From positions 1 to 13,168 of the forward strand of contig JAVVUQ010000042.1 in the NCBI GenBank assembly GCA_036653075.1: a DNA stretch of 13,168 nt, given 5' to 3'. Source of the DNA: JAVVUQ01 sp036653075 (GTDB taxonomy: Bacteria; Bacillota; Clostridia; Christensenellales; CAG-314). Below are positions 7,350 through 13,168 of this stretch, piece after piece. The position numbers were made by a program, and so were the translations under genes. Position 1 is the stretch's first letter; every line of letters begins with the position of its first letter. Below the pieces are notes generated by a model. It was not told the origin of the DNA and searched no databases. It saw only the letters and a list, made by a program, of their open reading frames with translations.

Positions 7350-9038
7350 TTATCTATATAAAGTTGGCATACCTTTCATTATCCAAATTTTGTTGTTATC
7401 TTCTATAAAATCGGCAATATTAGTAAATTTTTGCCAACCCAATCTAACGCATAAAAAATCGGTCATTGTTATTTTATCAATGGACACTGTTTCGCTGTAA
7501 TAGTTGGTTACGCCTATATTATTACTGTTATTTAAGCAATCAATTTTCTGTTCGTACGTAGCGTAACAATTATTAGTAGCGCAATTATCACTGATAGCGC
7601 CTACAAAAGCGCCACAATTTATAGCGTTATCCGATTCAAAAGAACCTTTTACAGTAACATTTCCGATAGCGAAACAATTTGTAATCGCTCCTTTGTTTTC
7701 GCCCGCAAAACCGCCTATACATACTACGCCGCTATTACCTTCAGCGGTAACCGTTCCGCTACTATAACTATTATTAATTGTTACAATACCAATAGCGCCA
7801 TCGCTAAATCCCCCCAAAAATCCGCCGACTTTTGCCTTTATTATTGATTTTGCGTAGGTGTTAGCTGAACTGTAACAATTATTTATATCGCTATCATACG
7901 CTACGCCTATTAATCCGCCAGCAAAAGCAGCGTTTGCGCCTATTGCTGAAATATAACCGATTGAGGAAGATATTGATATTTTTGACGTAAAGTTAGCTTC
8001 TCCCACTAATCCTCCGCCATACACGCAACCATTAGTCGATGTCATTTTGATTGTAGCGTTGCTGTGACAATATTTGATTAAACCATACGAACTGCCCGCT
8101 ATTGCGCCAGCATATCCCCAGGAAACATCATTGACAGTTATATCGCCAACGCTTTTACAATTGATAATTTTGCCTCTTGAAGATAAAACCGCTGCTATTG
8201 CTCCACTATACGACCTTCCACCCTTTGTATTAATGCTAAAATTCTCTATGTTAAGATTGATTATTTTTCCCTCTACATATCCAAACAAACCAGATAAAAC
8301 ATTCGTGAATACTTCTACCTTTTGATTCGCAACTACATTTTTATGCAAATTTTTTATTCTAAAACCTCTACCATCTAATGTTCCAGTAAATGCTTTATCA
8401 TTTTTTTGACAAAGCGCATCCCATTCGATTTGAGCTAAATCTATATCACACACCAATGCGTAGTCTAAATTCGAAGCATTCTCTATTTTTCTTAAATCAT
8501 CAATATTACTAACAGCTATACTCCATTTTGCATAGATTATCCTATGTTTAGTAACGACAAATTGATAAACGCTATCACTATGTATTAAATTACCATCGCC
8601 GTCACGCCAGCCATCCCAAACATATCCACTATTGGTTTCACTTGATAACAACGCAGTTTCGCCTATTTCATAAATGTTTTTATCACTATACGCTTGCCCT
8701 GCGGCAGAATCGGATACAACAATTTGAATACTATACTTGAGTTTACGCCATACCGCTTTTATAGTAACGCTTTTAGCTAAAAAAACATAGGTCGTTTCTA
8801 CGCTAACAAAATTCTTTCCGTCATTCCAACCAACAAACTCATACCCCTCGTTTGCCTTAGCCTTAATTGTCACTTCAGATCCTTTTTTATAAATGCCTCC
8901 GCCTAAAACTTTTCCAGCATCAATTTCATCGGAAATACACGAAACAAATACTTTTTCATCTTTATTATCAACGCACCCTACCAATATAACACTAAACAAT
9001 ATTATAATTGCAAATATCAAAATTATTTTATATTTCAT
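7350..9038 (-). CDS. Surface lipoprotein with InlB-type and GLUG-type repeats
   Basis: This 562-residue protein is predicted to be anchored outside the membrane. A signal peptide (KYK, then a hydrophobic stretch 5-20) ends in the lipobox LVGC, with C22 as the lipidated residue. Two InlB-type repeats follow: about 43-97 (GYEFVGWNDG, ending IKAVW) and about 101-172 (GYVWDGWRDGDG, ending IYAKW). After a linker with ALVCDIDLAQIEW and FTGTLDGRGFRIKNL come about eight GLUG-like repeats beginning near 248, 278, 310, 341, 373, 405, 442 and 475. Examples are GGLVGE, GGLIGV and GGFAGENKGAITNCFAIG. These stack as a beta-helix in related proteins. The C-terminus (about 520-562, KIWIMKGMPTLYR) matches the usual end of such proteins. 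GAGGAG precedes the ATG. Adhesion or surface binding is likely; the ligand is unknown. Confidence 0.85.
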   Translation of the reverse strand: MKYKIILIFAIIILFSVILVGCVDNKDEKVFVSCISDEIDAGKVLGGGIYKKGSEVTIKAKANEGYEFVGWNDGKNFVSVETTYVFLAKSVTIKAVWRKLKYSIQIVVSDSAAGQAYSDKNIYEIGETALLSSETNSGYVWDGWRDGDGNLIHSDSVYQFVVTKHRIIYAKWSIAVSNIDDLRKIENASNLDYALVCDIDLAQIEWDALCQKNDKAFTGTLDGRGFRIKNLHKNVVANQKVEVFTNVLSGLFGYVEGKIINLNIENFSINTKGGRSYSGAIAAVLSSRGKIINCKSVGDITVNDVSWGYAGAIAGSSYGLIKYCHSNATIKMTSTNGCVYGGGLVGEANFTSKISISSSIGYISAIGANAAFAGGLIGVAYDSDINNCYSSANTYAKSIIKAKVGGFLGGFSDGAIGIVTINNSYSSGTVTAEGNSGVVCIGGFAGENKGAITNCFAIGNVTVKGSFESDNAINCGAFVGAISDNCATNNCYATYEQKIDCLNNSNNIGVTNYYSETVSIDKITMTDFLCVRLGWQKFTNIADFIEDNNKIWIMKGMPTLYR

Positions 9039-9184
9039 ACCTTTCTCCTCGCAAAATATTTTTCATTTAACTTTTACTTTTTAACAAAATTTAATACAAT
9101 ATTCATAACATCTAATTTGACACTTTATTTTTTATATCAATTACTTAATTTAAATTTATAATTAACACTATTACGAATAATTAT

Positions 9185-9213
9185 ATTGTACTATATAAAT
9201 TCATTGATTGCAA
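9185..9213 (-). promoter_or_regulatory. Promoter for the GLUG lipoprotein gene
   Basis: TTGCAA (9208-9213) and TACAAT (9185-9190) are 17 bp apart on the minus strand, identical in hexamers and spacing to the Sua5 promoter. The transcript would begin near 9178 and carry a leader of about 140 nt. This separates the lipoprotein gene from the repeat array upstream. Confidence 0.45.
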
Positions 9214-9286
9214 CTATCGATAAACTATTTGTTGAAATAACTTAAAAATAATTACATAACCCTTAATTAACTTTAAACAAATTTTA

Positions 9287-9542
9287 TTAACTAAAATTAC
9301 ATTAACTAAAACATATTAAAAACACATTAAATAAAACATAAAATAAAACATTAACTAAAATTACATTAACTAATAGCACTTTAACTAAAATTACATTAAC
9401 TAATAGCACTTTAACTAAAATTGCAATAACTAATAGCACTTTAACTAAAATTGCAATAACTAAAATTACATTAATTAAAACATATTAAAAACACATTAAA
9501 TAAAACATTAAATAAAACTGCAATTAATAAAATTGCAATTAA
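9287..9542. repeat. 15-bp-period repeat array with a duplicated 59-bp block
   Basis: The core (9351-9470) alternates two 15-mers on the plus strand, TTAACTAAAATTACA and TTAACTAATAGCACT, giving a 30-bp unit at 9351, 9381, 9411 and 9441. The third and fourth copies drift (GCAATAAC for ACATTAAC). TTAACTAA recurs in phase every 15 bp from 9351 to 9441, with variants at 9426, 9456 and 9471. The core is flanked by a direct repeat: 9291-9349 and 9460-9518 match over 59 bp with two differences. The units abut with no unique spacers. Related short units (ATTAATAAAATTGCA-like) continue to 9542, up to the terminator. The structure suggests slippage or unequal-exchange growth of a minisatellite. No function is evident. 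Confidence 0.9.
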
Positions 9543-9580
9543 TAAAAAACGTCCCTTTGGCAATTAATGTCAAAAGGACG
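9543..9580 (-). terminator. Rho-independent terminator-like hairpin
   Basis: On the minus strand CGTCCTTTTGACA pairs with TGCCAAAGGGACG around a 5-nt loop. This is a 13-bp stem with one mismatch and one G-U pair, followed directly by TTTTTT. The T-run is on this strand only. It could end the tetR transcript, whose stop lies 217 nt upstream, or the very short RNA predicted from the promoter at 9599-9627. Confidence 0.75.
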
Positions 9581-9598
9581 GCATATTATTGTAGATAT

Positions 9599-9627
9599 TT
9601 TATACCTTTCAAATACCTTAGTTTCAA
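9599..9627 (-). promoter_or_regulatory. Strong promoter just before the hairpin and repeat array
   Basis: TTGAAA (9622-9627) and TATAAA (9599-9604), each one base from consensus, are separated by exactly 17 bp on the minus strand. The start would be near 9592, only about 12 nt before the hairpin stem. A transcript that stops at the T-run would be about 50 nt. No gene with a ribosome site follows before the array. Confidence 0.5.
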
Positions 9628-9796
9628 GCAAATTTTCTATTTTAATACTACTTTAATTAACTAAGCATTCGTATTATAGTTTTAATAAAAGTTTATTTCC
9701 AAATAAGTACTATTATGTAAATTGGTAAAAGTATATTAATTTATTTAATATTTCTATATGTAATATAAATTTAATGATATACTCAACTACGTAATA

Positions 9797-10363
9797 CTAA
9801 TCTGTTATTAAATCTTGAAAATAATATTTGCTTATTTCTTTAACATAAGCGTGTATTACATCGTCATCTTTGTTATCGTTTATTATTGACAATATAGCGT
9901 TTAGATAGCCAGTAGCTATTATTAGGCAAAACTTAGGATTTACAATTTTCCCAAAATTTTCTGCGTCTTTTGCAACAAATACTTGTTCGATTTTCTTACT
10001 CATTAATTCAGAAAGACGAGTAAAGAAATGATTATAATCCACAGTTTCAGATACACGTAAAATAGCGTATTCGTCAGCGTGAGATAATAAATAATCGACA
10101 ATTGTATCCATTGCATTTGTCAGCGTTATTTTTTCATTTAGAAGCGATGATATCGATTCTTGCTTTACCATCTTGGTAAGAGGACTAATTATGGTCAAAT
10201 AAAGATCTTCTTTATTTTCATAATAACGATAAATATTGCCTAAGCTGATTGTCGCCACTTCGGCAATGTTGCGTATAGATGCGTTGGAAAAACCGTTTTC
10301 TTTAAATTCGGCAACCGCTGCAGTCAAAATTCTTGTCCTAACGACGTCTTTTAGATATTGCAT
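9797..10363 (-). CDS. TetR/AcrR-family transcriptional regulator
   Basis: This 188-residue cytoplasmic DNA-binding protein has the length and layout of TetR regulators. The N-terminal helices hold RILTAAVAEFKENGFSNASI (11-30). A helix-turn-helix follows, IRNIAEVATISLGNIYRYYENKEDLY (about 30-55), with the typical G-x-IYRYY-x-NKEDL recognition segment. The rest is a helical ligand and dimer domain without recognisable specificity. AGGAGAAGG sits before the ATG. No efflux pump or enzyme gene is adjacent: a 792-bp gene-free stretch lies upstream and the repeat array downstream, so its target is unclear apart from likely control of itself through the palindrome at 10392-10413. It stops with TAG. 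Confidence 0.92.
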   Translation of the reverse strand: MQYLKDVVRTRILTAAVAEFKENGFSNASIRNIAEVATISLGNIYRYYENKEDLYLTIISPLTKMVKQESISSLLNEKITLTNAMDTIVDYLLSHADEYAILRVSETVDYNHFFTRLSELMSKKIEQVFVAKDAENFGKIVNPKFCLIIATGYLNAILSIINDNKDDDVIHAYVKEISKYYFQDLITD

Positions 10364-10391
10364 AACCTTCTCCTATGTGCTAAGTAATTGC

Positions 10392-10413
10392 TGTCAACCA
10401 TTTGTAATTGACA
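10392..10413. promoter_or_regulatory. Candidate TetR operator
   Basis: TGTCAA and TTGACA form a 6-bp inverted repeat around 10 bases, 28 to 50 bp upstream of the regulator's ATG. The size and place fit a self-repression operator. TTGACA also looks like a -35 element on both strands, but no matching -10 lies at the right distance on either. Confidence 0.4.
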
Positions 10414-10654
10414 CCACAGTATCTTATTGATTTTTTAAATTGAGTATTTATTTAATTAATAGATGAACATATTTATTTGAAATATTTATCTAAAATTAAT
10501 CTCATATTTTAAAATAATCAACTAATCCTTTTTTATAATACCAATTTTATTGTCATTTCTAACTATTAATATCACTTGAACGCAAAATTCTTTTATTATC
10601 GTAGCATCTCTATTAAAATCACATTAATAGTATGCGGACTTTTAAACTTCAAAT

Positions 10655-10677
10655 ATAACCGTTATAACTGACAGTTA
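10655..10677. repeat. Two adjoining palindromes (ATAAC-C-GTTAT, TAACTG-A-CAGTTA)
   Basis: A 5-bp inverted repeat (10655-10665) meets a 6-bp one (10665-10677), each around a single central base. The second is further flanked by CGTT and AACG (10660-10680). They look more like protein-binding sites than RNA hairpins because the centres are too tight to loop. Confidence 0.5.
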
Positions 10678-10711
10678 ACGTAAATTTGAATAAAAGCTGC
10701 ATTTAAATACA

Positions 10712-10742
10712 ATTTCAATAATCATTATTGAAATCGGATTTC
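10712..10742. repeat. Perfect 10-bp inverted repeat overlapping a second one
   Basis: ATTTCAATAA and TTATTGAAAT (10712-10734) pair perfectly around three bases. The right arm's GAAAT (10730-10734) can pair instead with ATTTC at 10738-10742. The two hairpins exclude each other. No T-run follows on either strand, so this is not a terminator. Confidence 0.6.
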
Positions 10743-11155
10743 AAATTCACTGCGCTGTAATACAAATTTAGTACAAATTTCAAAAATTGATACTAACGAC
10801 TGCATAATTAAACTTCAATATACAAAAAGTACTATAAAAACGCTGTAATGCTTTTTAATTGTATTAAGTTTAGATATAGAAATTATTTCACCATTACTGC
10901 AAGCCGTAACTTTTAAAGTATAACATATAATGATAAATATTTCAATCATTTTTAAGGGGGTTTTATTTAAATAAAGAAAATTTTTATAAACATTTCGATT
11001 AAAAACTCAATTTAAATAAAAACATTTGGATAAAAGTAGTAAAACTTTAAAATAATGTTATTATAAAATTAGTAGAATTTAGCAATATTAGCAACATATA
11101 GTATAGTAAATTCCTTAACAATTTTTAATTATATAAAACTTGATAAAAAATGAAT

Positions 11156-12523
11156 TTATATATTATTTGTTTCCATAGATAAAGCGTTTAAAGTAACATA
11201 CACCGAAAAAACATTATCCACAAATGAAATAACAGTATCGCCATTGTACTTTTCAGCGATAGTTTTTATGCTTTTAAGTCCTAATCCGCCATTCTTTTTT
11301 GTAGAAAGTACATCTCCGTTTGCGGTCATTTTAACATTGCCATAAAAAGTATTACTCACCATAATAATCAATTTACAATCGATATACCGTAACGCAATTT
11401 TTATTACTTTTGTTTGCAGAGGATTTTTATCATCATTTATTGCATAAAAAGCATTTTCAATTGCATTTCCCAAAATAATTGTTAATTCAGTCGCATCAAT
11501 AGAAAACTCTGATGGTATTTGCATTTTTGTATCTATTTTTATGCCGAAACTTTCCGCTCGATGTATATAGTGAGATAAAATCACGTTTAATGTATCGTTT
11601 ACGCATAATCTTTGTATGTCCGTACTTTCCATTCCGTTAAGCATACTGTTTAAATATTTCTCAATTTCTTCAGAATTTCCATTGCTATTAAGGGCGTATA
11701 ATGTGTTTACGTGATGTCTAAAATCGTGTTTCATTATACGTAATTGATTAAGATTTTCGTTTAACATTTTGTAATAACTGCGTTCCATTACTAAAAGGTT
11801 GTCTTTAAATTCCAATTCTTGTTTAGTTTGAAAACGCTCGATAGCTATAATTATATATTTTTCAATAAAATAAAATCCCAACATCGTGCATAACGACCAA
11901 AACAATAAACTTAATCTCTTATCAAATTCGGGCGCAACGGTAGTACTTTTTACAAACAATAAAACTATCGCCATTGAAACAGCTAAGGGATAAATTGACA
12001 TCAAATACCACGTATCTTCTTTAATATTAGAAATAGCGCACTCTTTTAAAGATTTTATCGCATAATACGCAACCGTTACGGAAATTATAGAAAATACTAT
12101 TCGTAATATAATAAATATTCCATCTGCCGCAGCCATATCAGACGCTTCATAAATCGTTGCCGCAAATGTTTCCGCTAACCCTAAAAATATAACATTAAAC
12201 ATACACGCTGACACAAATACAAATACCTTCTTTGATGTATCATCGCTAAAAGAAAAAAATACAGGTATAATCAGCGCTAATAAAAAAGCGTAAGAATAAT
12301 AATCGCCACCACTATTTAAACTTTCAACACACGCAGAAAAAAACGAAATTAACACAGCGCTAACACCCAATTGCAACATCGTTATCCACGTTTTATTCTT
12401 TTTTGTTAAAAACAAAATTATTATTGAAAATATAACAATACAGTTCAATAATTCTGTTGTTAAAACAACAAAAATATTAGGCGTATAAATTTTTACTGAT
12501 GTCAATAACATACTATTTATCAT
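11156..12523 (-). CDS. AgrC-like GHKL sensor histidine kinase
   Basis: This 455-residue protein has six or seven membrane helices in the first half (about 17-40, 48-66, 77-92, 98-118, 136-156, 172-191 and 206-227) and a cytoplasmic kinase half. The phosphoacceptor H266 is in MKHDFRHHVNTL, preceded by a coiled linker (230-262). The GHKL ATPase domain shows the N-box LGNAIENAFYAI (351-362, N353 and N357) and the G-box NGGLGLKSI (411-419). This is the family of AgrC and related receptors of peptide or unknown signals, which usually work with LytTR regulators. No regulator, AgrB or AgrD is in the window. The ATG has only a distant AGAGGC (14 nt); a second ATG four codons in is no better. Confidence 0.92.
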   Translation of the reverse strand: MINSMLLTSVKIYTPNIFVVLTTELLNCIVIFSIIILFLTKKNKTWITMLQLGVSAVLISFFSACVESLNSGGDYYSYAFLLALIIPVFFSFSDDTSKKVFVFVSACMFNVIFLGLAETFAATIYEASDMAAADGIFIILRIVFSIISVTVAYYAIKSLKECAISNIKEDTWYLMSIYPLAVSMAIVLLFVKSTTVAPEFDKRLSLLFWSLCTMLGFYFIEKYIIIAIERFQTKQELEFKDNLLVMERSYYKMLNENLNQLRIMKHDFRHHVNTLYALNSNGNSEEIEKYLNSMLNGMESTDIQRLCVNDTLNVILSHYIHRAESFGIKIDTKMQIPSEFSIDATELTIILGNAIENAFYAINDDKNPLQTKVIKIALRYIDCKLIIMVSNTFYGNVKMTANGDVLSTKKNGGLGLKSIKTIAEKYNGDTVISFVDNVFSVYVTLNALSMETNNI

Positions 12524-12540
12524 ATTTCAATAAAGCCTCT

Positions 12541-12553
12541 TACGCAAAGCGTA
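12541..12553. repeat. Small hairpin in the kinase leader
   Basis: TACGC and GCGTA pair around three bases in the predicted 5' untranslated RNA, immediately before the poorly placed AGAGGC ahead of the kinase ATG. Formed in the mRNA, it could bring that site closer to the start or shield it. It has no T-run and is too short for a terminator. Confidence 0.4.
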
Positions 12554-12642
12554 TAATTATTATTGATTTTTCATTCTTGTATTAAGCATTTAAATCTTTT
12601 TAATTTTTATTATCTTAAACGCAAAACAAATTATCTTTTTAT

Positions 12643-12671
12643 ATTATAACATATAAAAAGACTTTTAGCAA
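12643..12671 (-). promoter_or_regulatory. Promoter for the sensor kinase gene
   Basis: On the minus strand TTGCTA (12666-12671) and a perfect TATAAT (12643-12648) are 17 bp apart. TGT directly before the -10 forms an extended -10 element. Transcription would begin near 12636 and give a leader of about 113 nt. It lies about 100 bp after the stop of the small membrane protein gene, so the two genes need not be co-transcribed. Confidence 0.55.
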
Positions 12672-12772
12672 TATTAAATTGCAATTTAAAAAATAATATA
12701 TTAAATATTTCTATAATAATATAACGAATCTAATGTATATAATAATAACTATTTGCCTCGGTATGTATTGTT

Positions 12773-12979
12773 TTAATGTTTTTTCATTTTTAAAAAATAA
12801 TTTTCCCTTGCTTCATCTTTATTTCTAACAGTAGCAATTTTATTTATTCGCTCGTTCAAATTGTTGACTTTGCGTTGTCTGTTTTGATAATAAAATAATA
12901 TCAGTTGCTTTGAAACATACCATAAACAAGCGGAAATTCCCGCTACACATATTGTTAAAGAAATATAATAAATTGCCAT
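12773..12979 (-). CDS. Small single-pass membrane protein of unknown function
   Basis: I do not recognise this 68-residue protein. One hydrophobic segment (about 2-30, IYYISLTICVAGISACLWYV) is followed by a highly basic, hydrophilic tail (RQRKVNNLNERINKIATVR) that may form a short helix. The tail is expected to face the cytoplasm. The ATG is preceded by AGGGGGAAA at normal spacing, a strong site, which is why it is called a gene despite its size. It is the next gene upstream of the AgrC-like kinase on the same strand, but a separate promoter lies between them. It does not resemble an AgrD pheromone precursor: there is no acidic C-terminal tail after a Cys-containing peptide core. Confidence 0.7.
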   Translation of the reverse strand: MAIYYISLTICVAGISACLWYVSKQLILFYYQNRQRKVNNLNERINKIATVRNKDEARENYFLKMKKH

Positions 12980-13057
12980 TTCTATTTCCCCCTATGTTAT
13001 TAAAATTTACATTGTTAAATTTATATTATTTAAATTATGTATTTGAATTTATTCTAT

Positions 13058-13083
13058 TAAGATTATGTTATAAGATTATGTTA
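13058..13083. repeat. 13-bp perfect tandem repeat
   Basis: TAAGATTATGTTA occurs twice back to back, about 80-105 bp upstream of the small membrane protein ATG. A looser version (TAAAATCTATGTAA) follows. No clear promoter is recognised in this AT-rich leader. Confidence 0.85.
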
Positions 13084-13168
13084 TTAAAATCTATGTAATT
13101 GATTTATTCAGAAATTAGAATCATAAAAATTATGTATTATAACTATTGCAATCGGTTAATATATAATA

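Larger units (their letters stand above)
10364..11155. other. Gene-free 792-bp stretch with palindromes
   Basis: No open frame with a plausible start and ribosome site was found on either strand. The stretch is AT-rich and contains the tetR leader and operator candidate, a cluster of palindromes (10655-10742), and direct repeats of TACAAATTT near 10759-10780. An isolated AAGGGGG near 10957 on the plus strand looks like a ribosome site, but no start codon follows it. No terminator for the kinase gene is recognisable after its stop at 11156. Confidence 0.7.

Noticed and set aside
9351..9470. The repeat array read as a CRISPR
   Set aside because: The 15- and 30-bp units abut one another with no unique spacers, and no cas gene is nearby.
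9302..9484. A 60-codon minus-strand frame through the array as a gene
   Set aside because: It has no ATG, no ribosome site, and openness follows trivially from a period divisible by three. The plus-strand frame (LTKITLTNST-type, 9342 on) is open for the same reason.
9550..9580. The hairpin as a plus-strand terminator
   Set aside because: No T-run follows on the plus strand; only the minus strand has one.
10953..10959. AAGGGGG on the plus strand as a ribosome site
   Set aside because: No ATG, GTG or TTG follows within a usable distance, and the frames close at once.
12773..12979. The small protein as an AgrD-type pheromone precursor
   Set aside because: The order is membrane segment then long basic tail, with no short Cys- or Ser-containing core followed by an acidic tail, and no AgrB is nearby.

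Overview
The window is AT-rich and every gene I can support lies on the minus strand. The coding regions are ordinary low-GC Firmicutes-type genes. Shine-Dalgarno sites are mostly strong (AGGAG or GGGAGG), Trp is encoded by TGG, and TAA, TAG and TGA are all used as stops. The content fits an anaerobic, Clostridia-like bacterium: a V-type ATPase operon, a Sua5-YwlE-RpiB block laid out as in Bacillus, a GLUG/InlB-repeat lipoprotein and an AgrC-like kinase. I cannot name the species.

Positions 1-4877 hold the distal-to-proximal part of a V/A-type ATPase operon, transcribed right to left: small stalk subunit (ntpF type), a/I (ntpI), c/K (ntpK), E (ntpE), C/d (ntpC) and the start of F (ntpG type), cut by the window edge. 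This is the Enterococcus hirae ntpFIKECG order, so the catalytic A, B and D genes probably lie just beyond position 1. The rotor subunit keeps all five residues that bind Na+ in E. hirae NtpK, so a sodium-coupled enzyme is predicted. A 194-nt gap with a promoter-like sequence precedes ntpK.

Positions 4955-7227 carry rpiB, a YwlE-type low-molecular-weight phosphatase and a two-domain Sua5 threonylcarbamoyl-AMP synthase. This matches B. subtilis ywlC-ywlE-ywlF(rpiB). The Sua5 gene has promoter hexamers placed so that its mRNA could be leaderless. The ywlE leader contains a perfect 26-bp tandem duplication.

Positions 7350-9038 encode a surface lipoprotein with two InlB-type repeats and about eight GLUG-like repeats. 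Upstream of it, 9281-9545 is an unusual 15-bp-period repeat array. The array is headed by a strong promoter that runs almost directly into a terminator-like hairpin (9543-9627). This is the most unusual segment of the window.

Positions 9797-10363 encode a TetR-family regulator with a candidate operator upstream. A 792-bp gene-free stretch (10364-11155) holds several nested palindromes. An AgrC-like GHKL sensor kinase (11156-12523) and a 68-residue membrane protein (12773-12979) finish the window. No response regulator is visible, so the kinase's partner is outside the window or unlinked.
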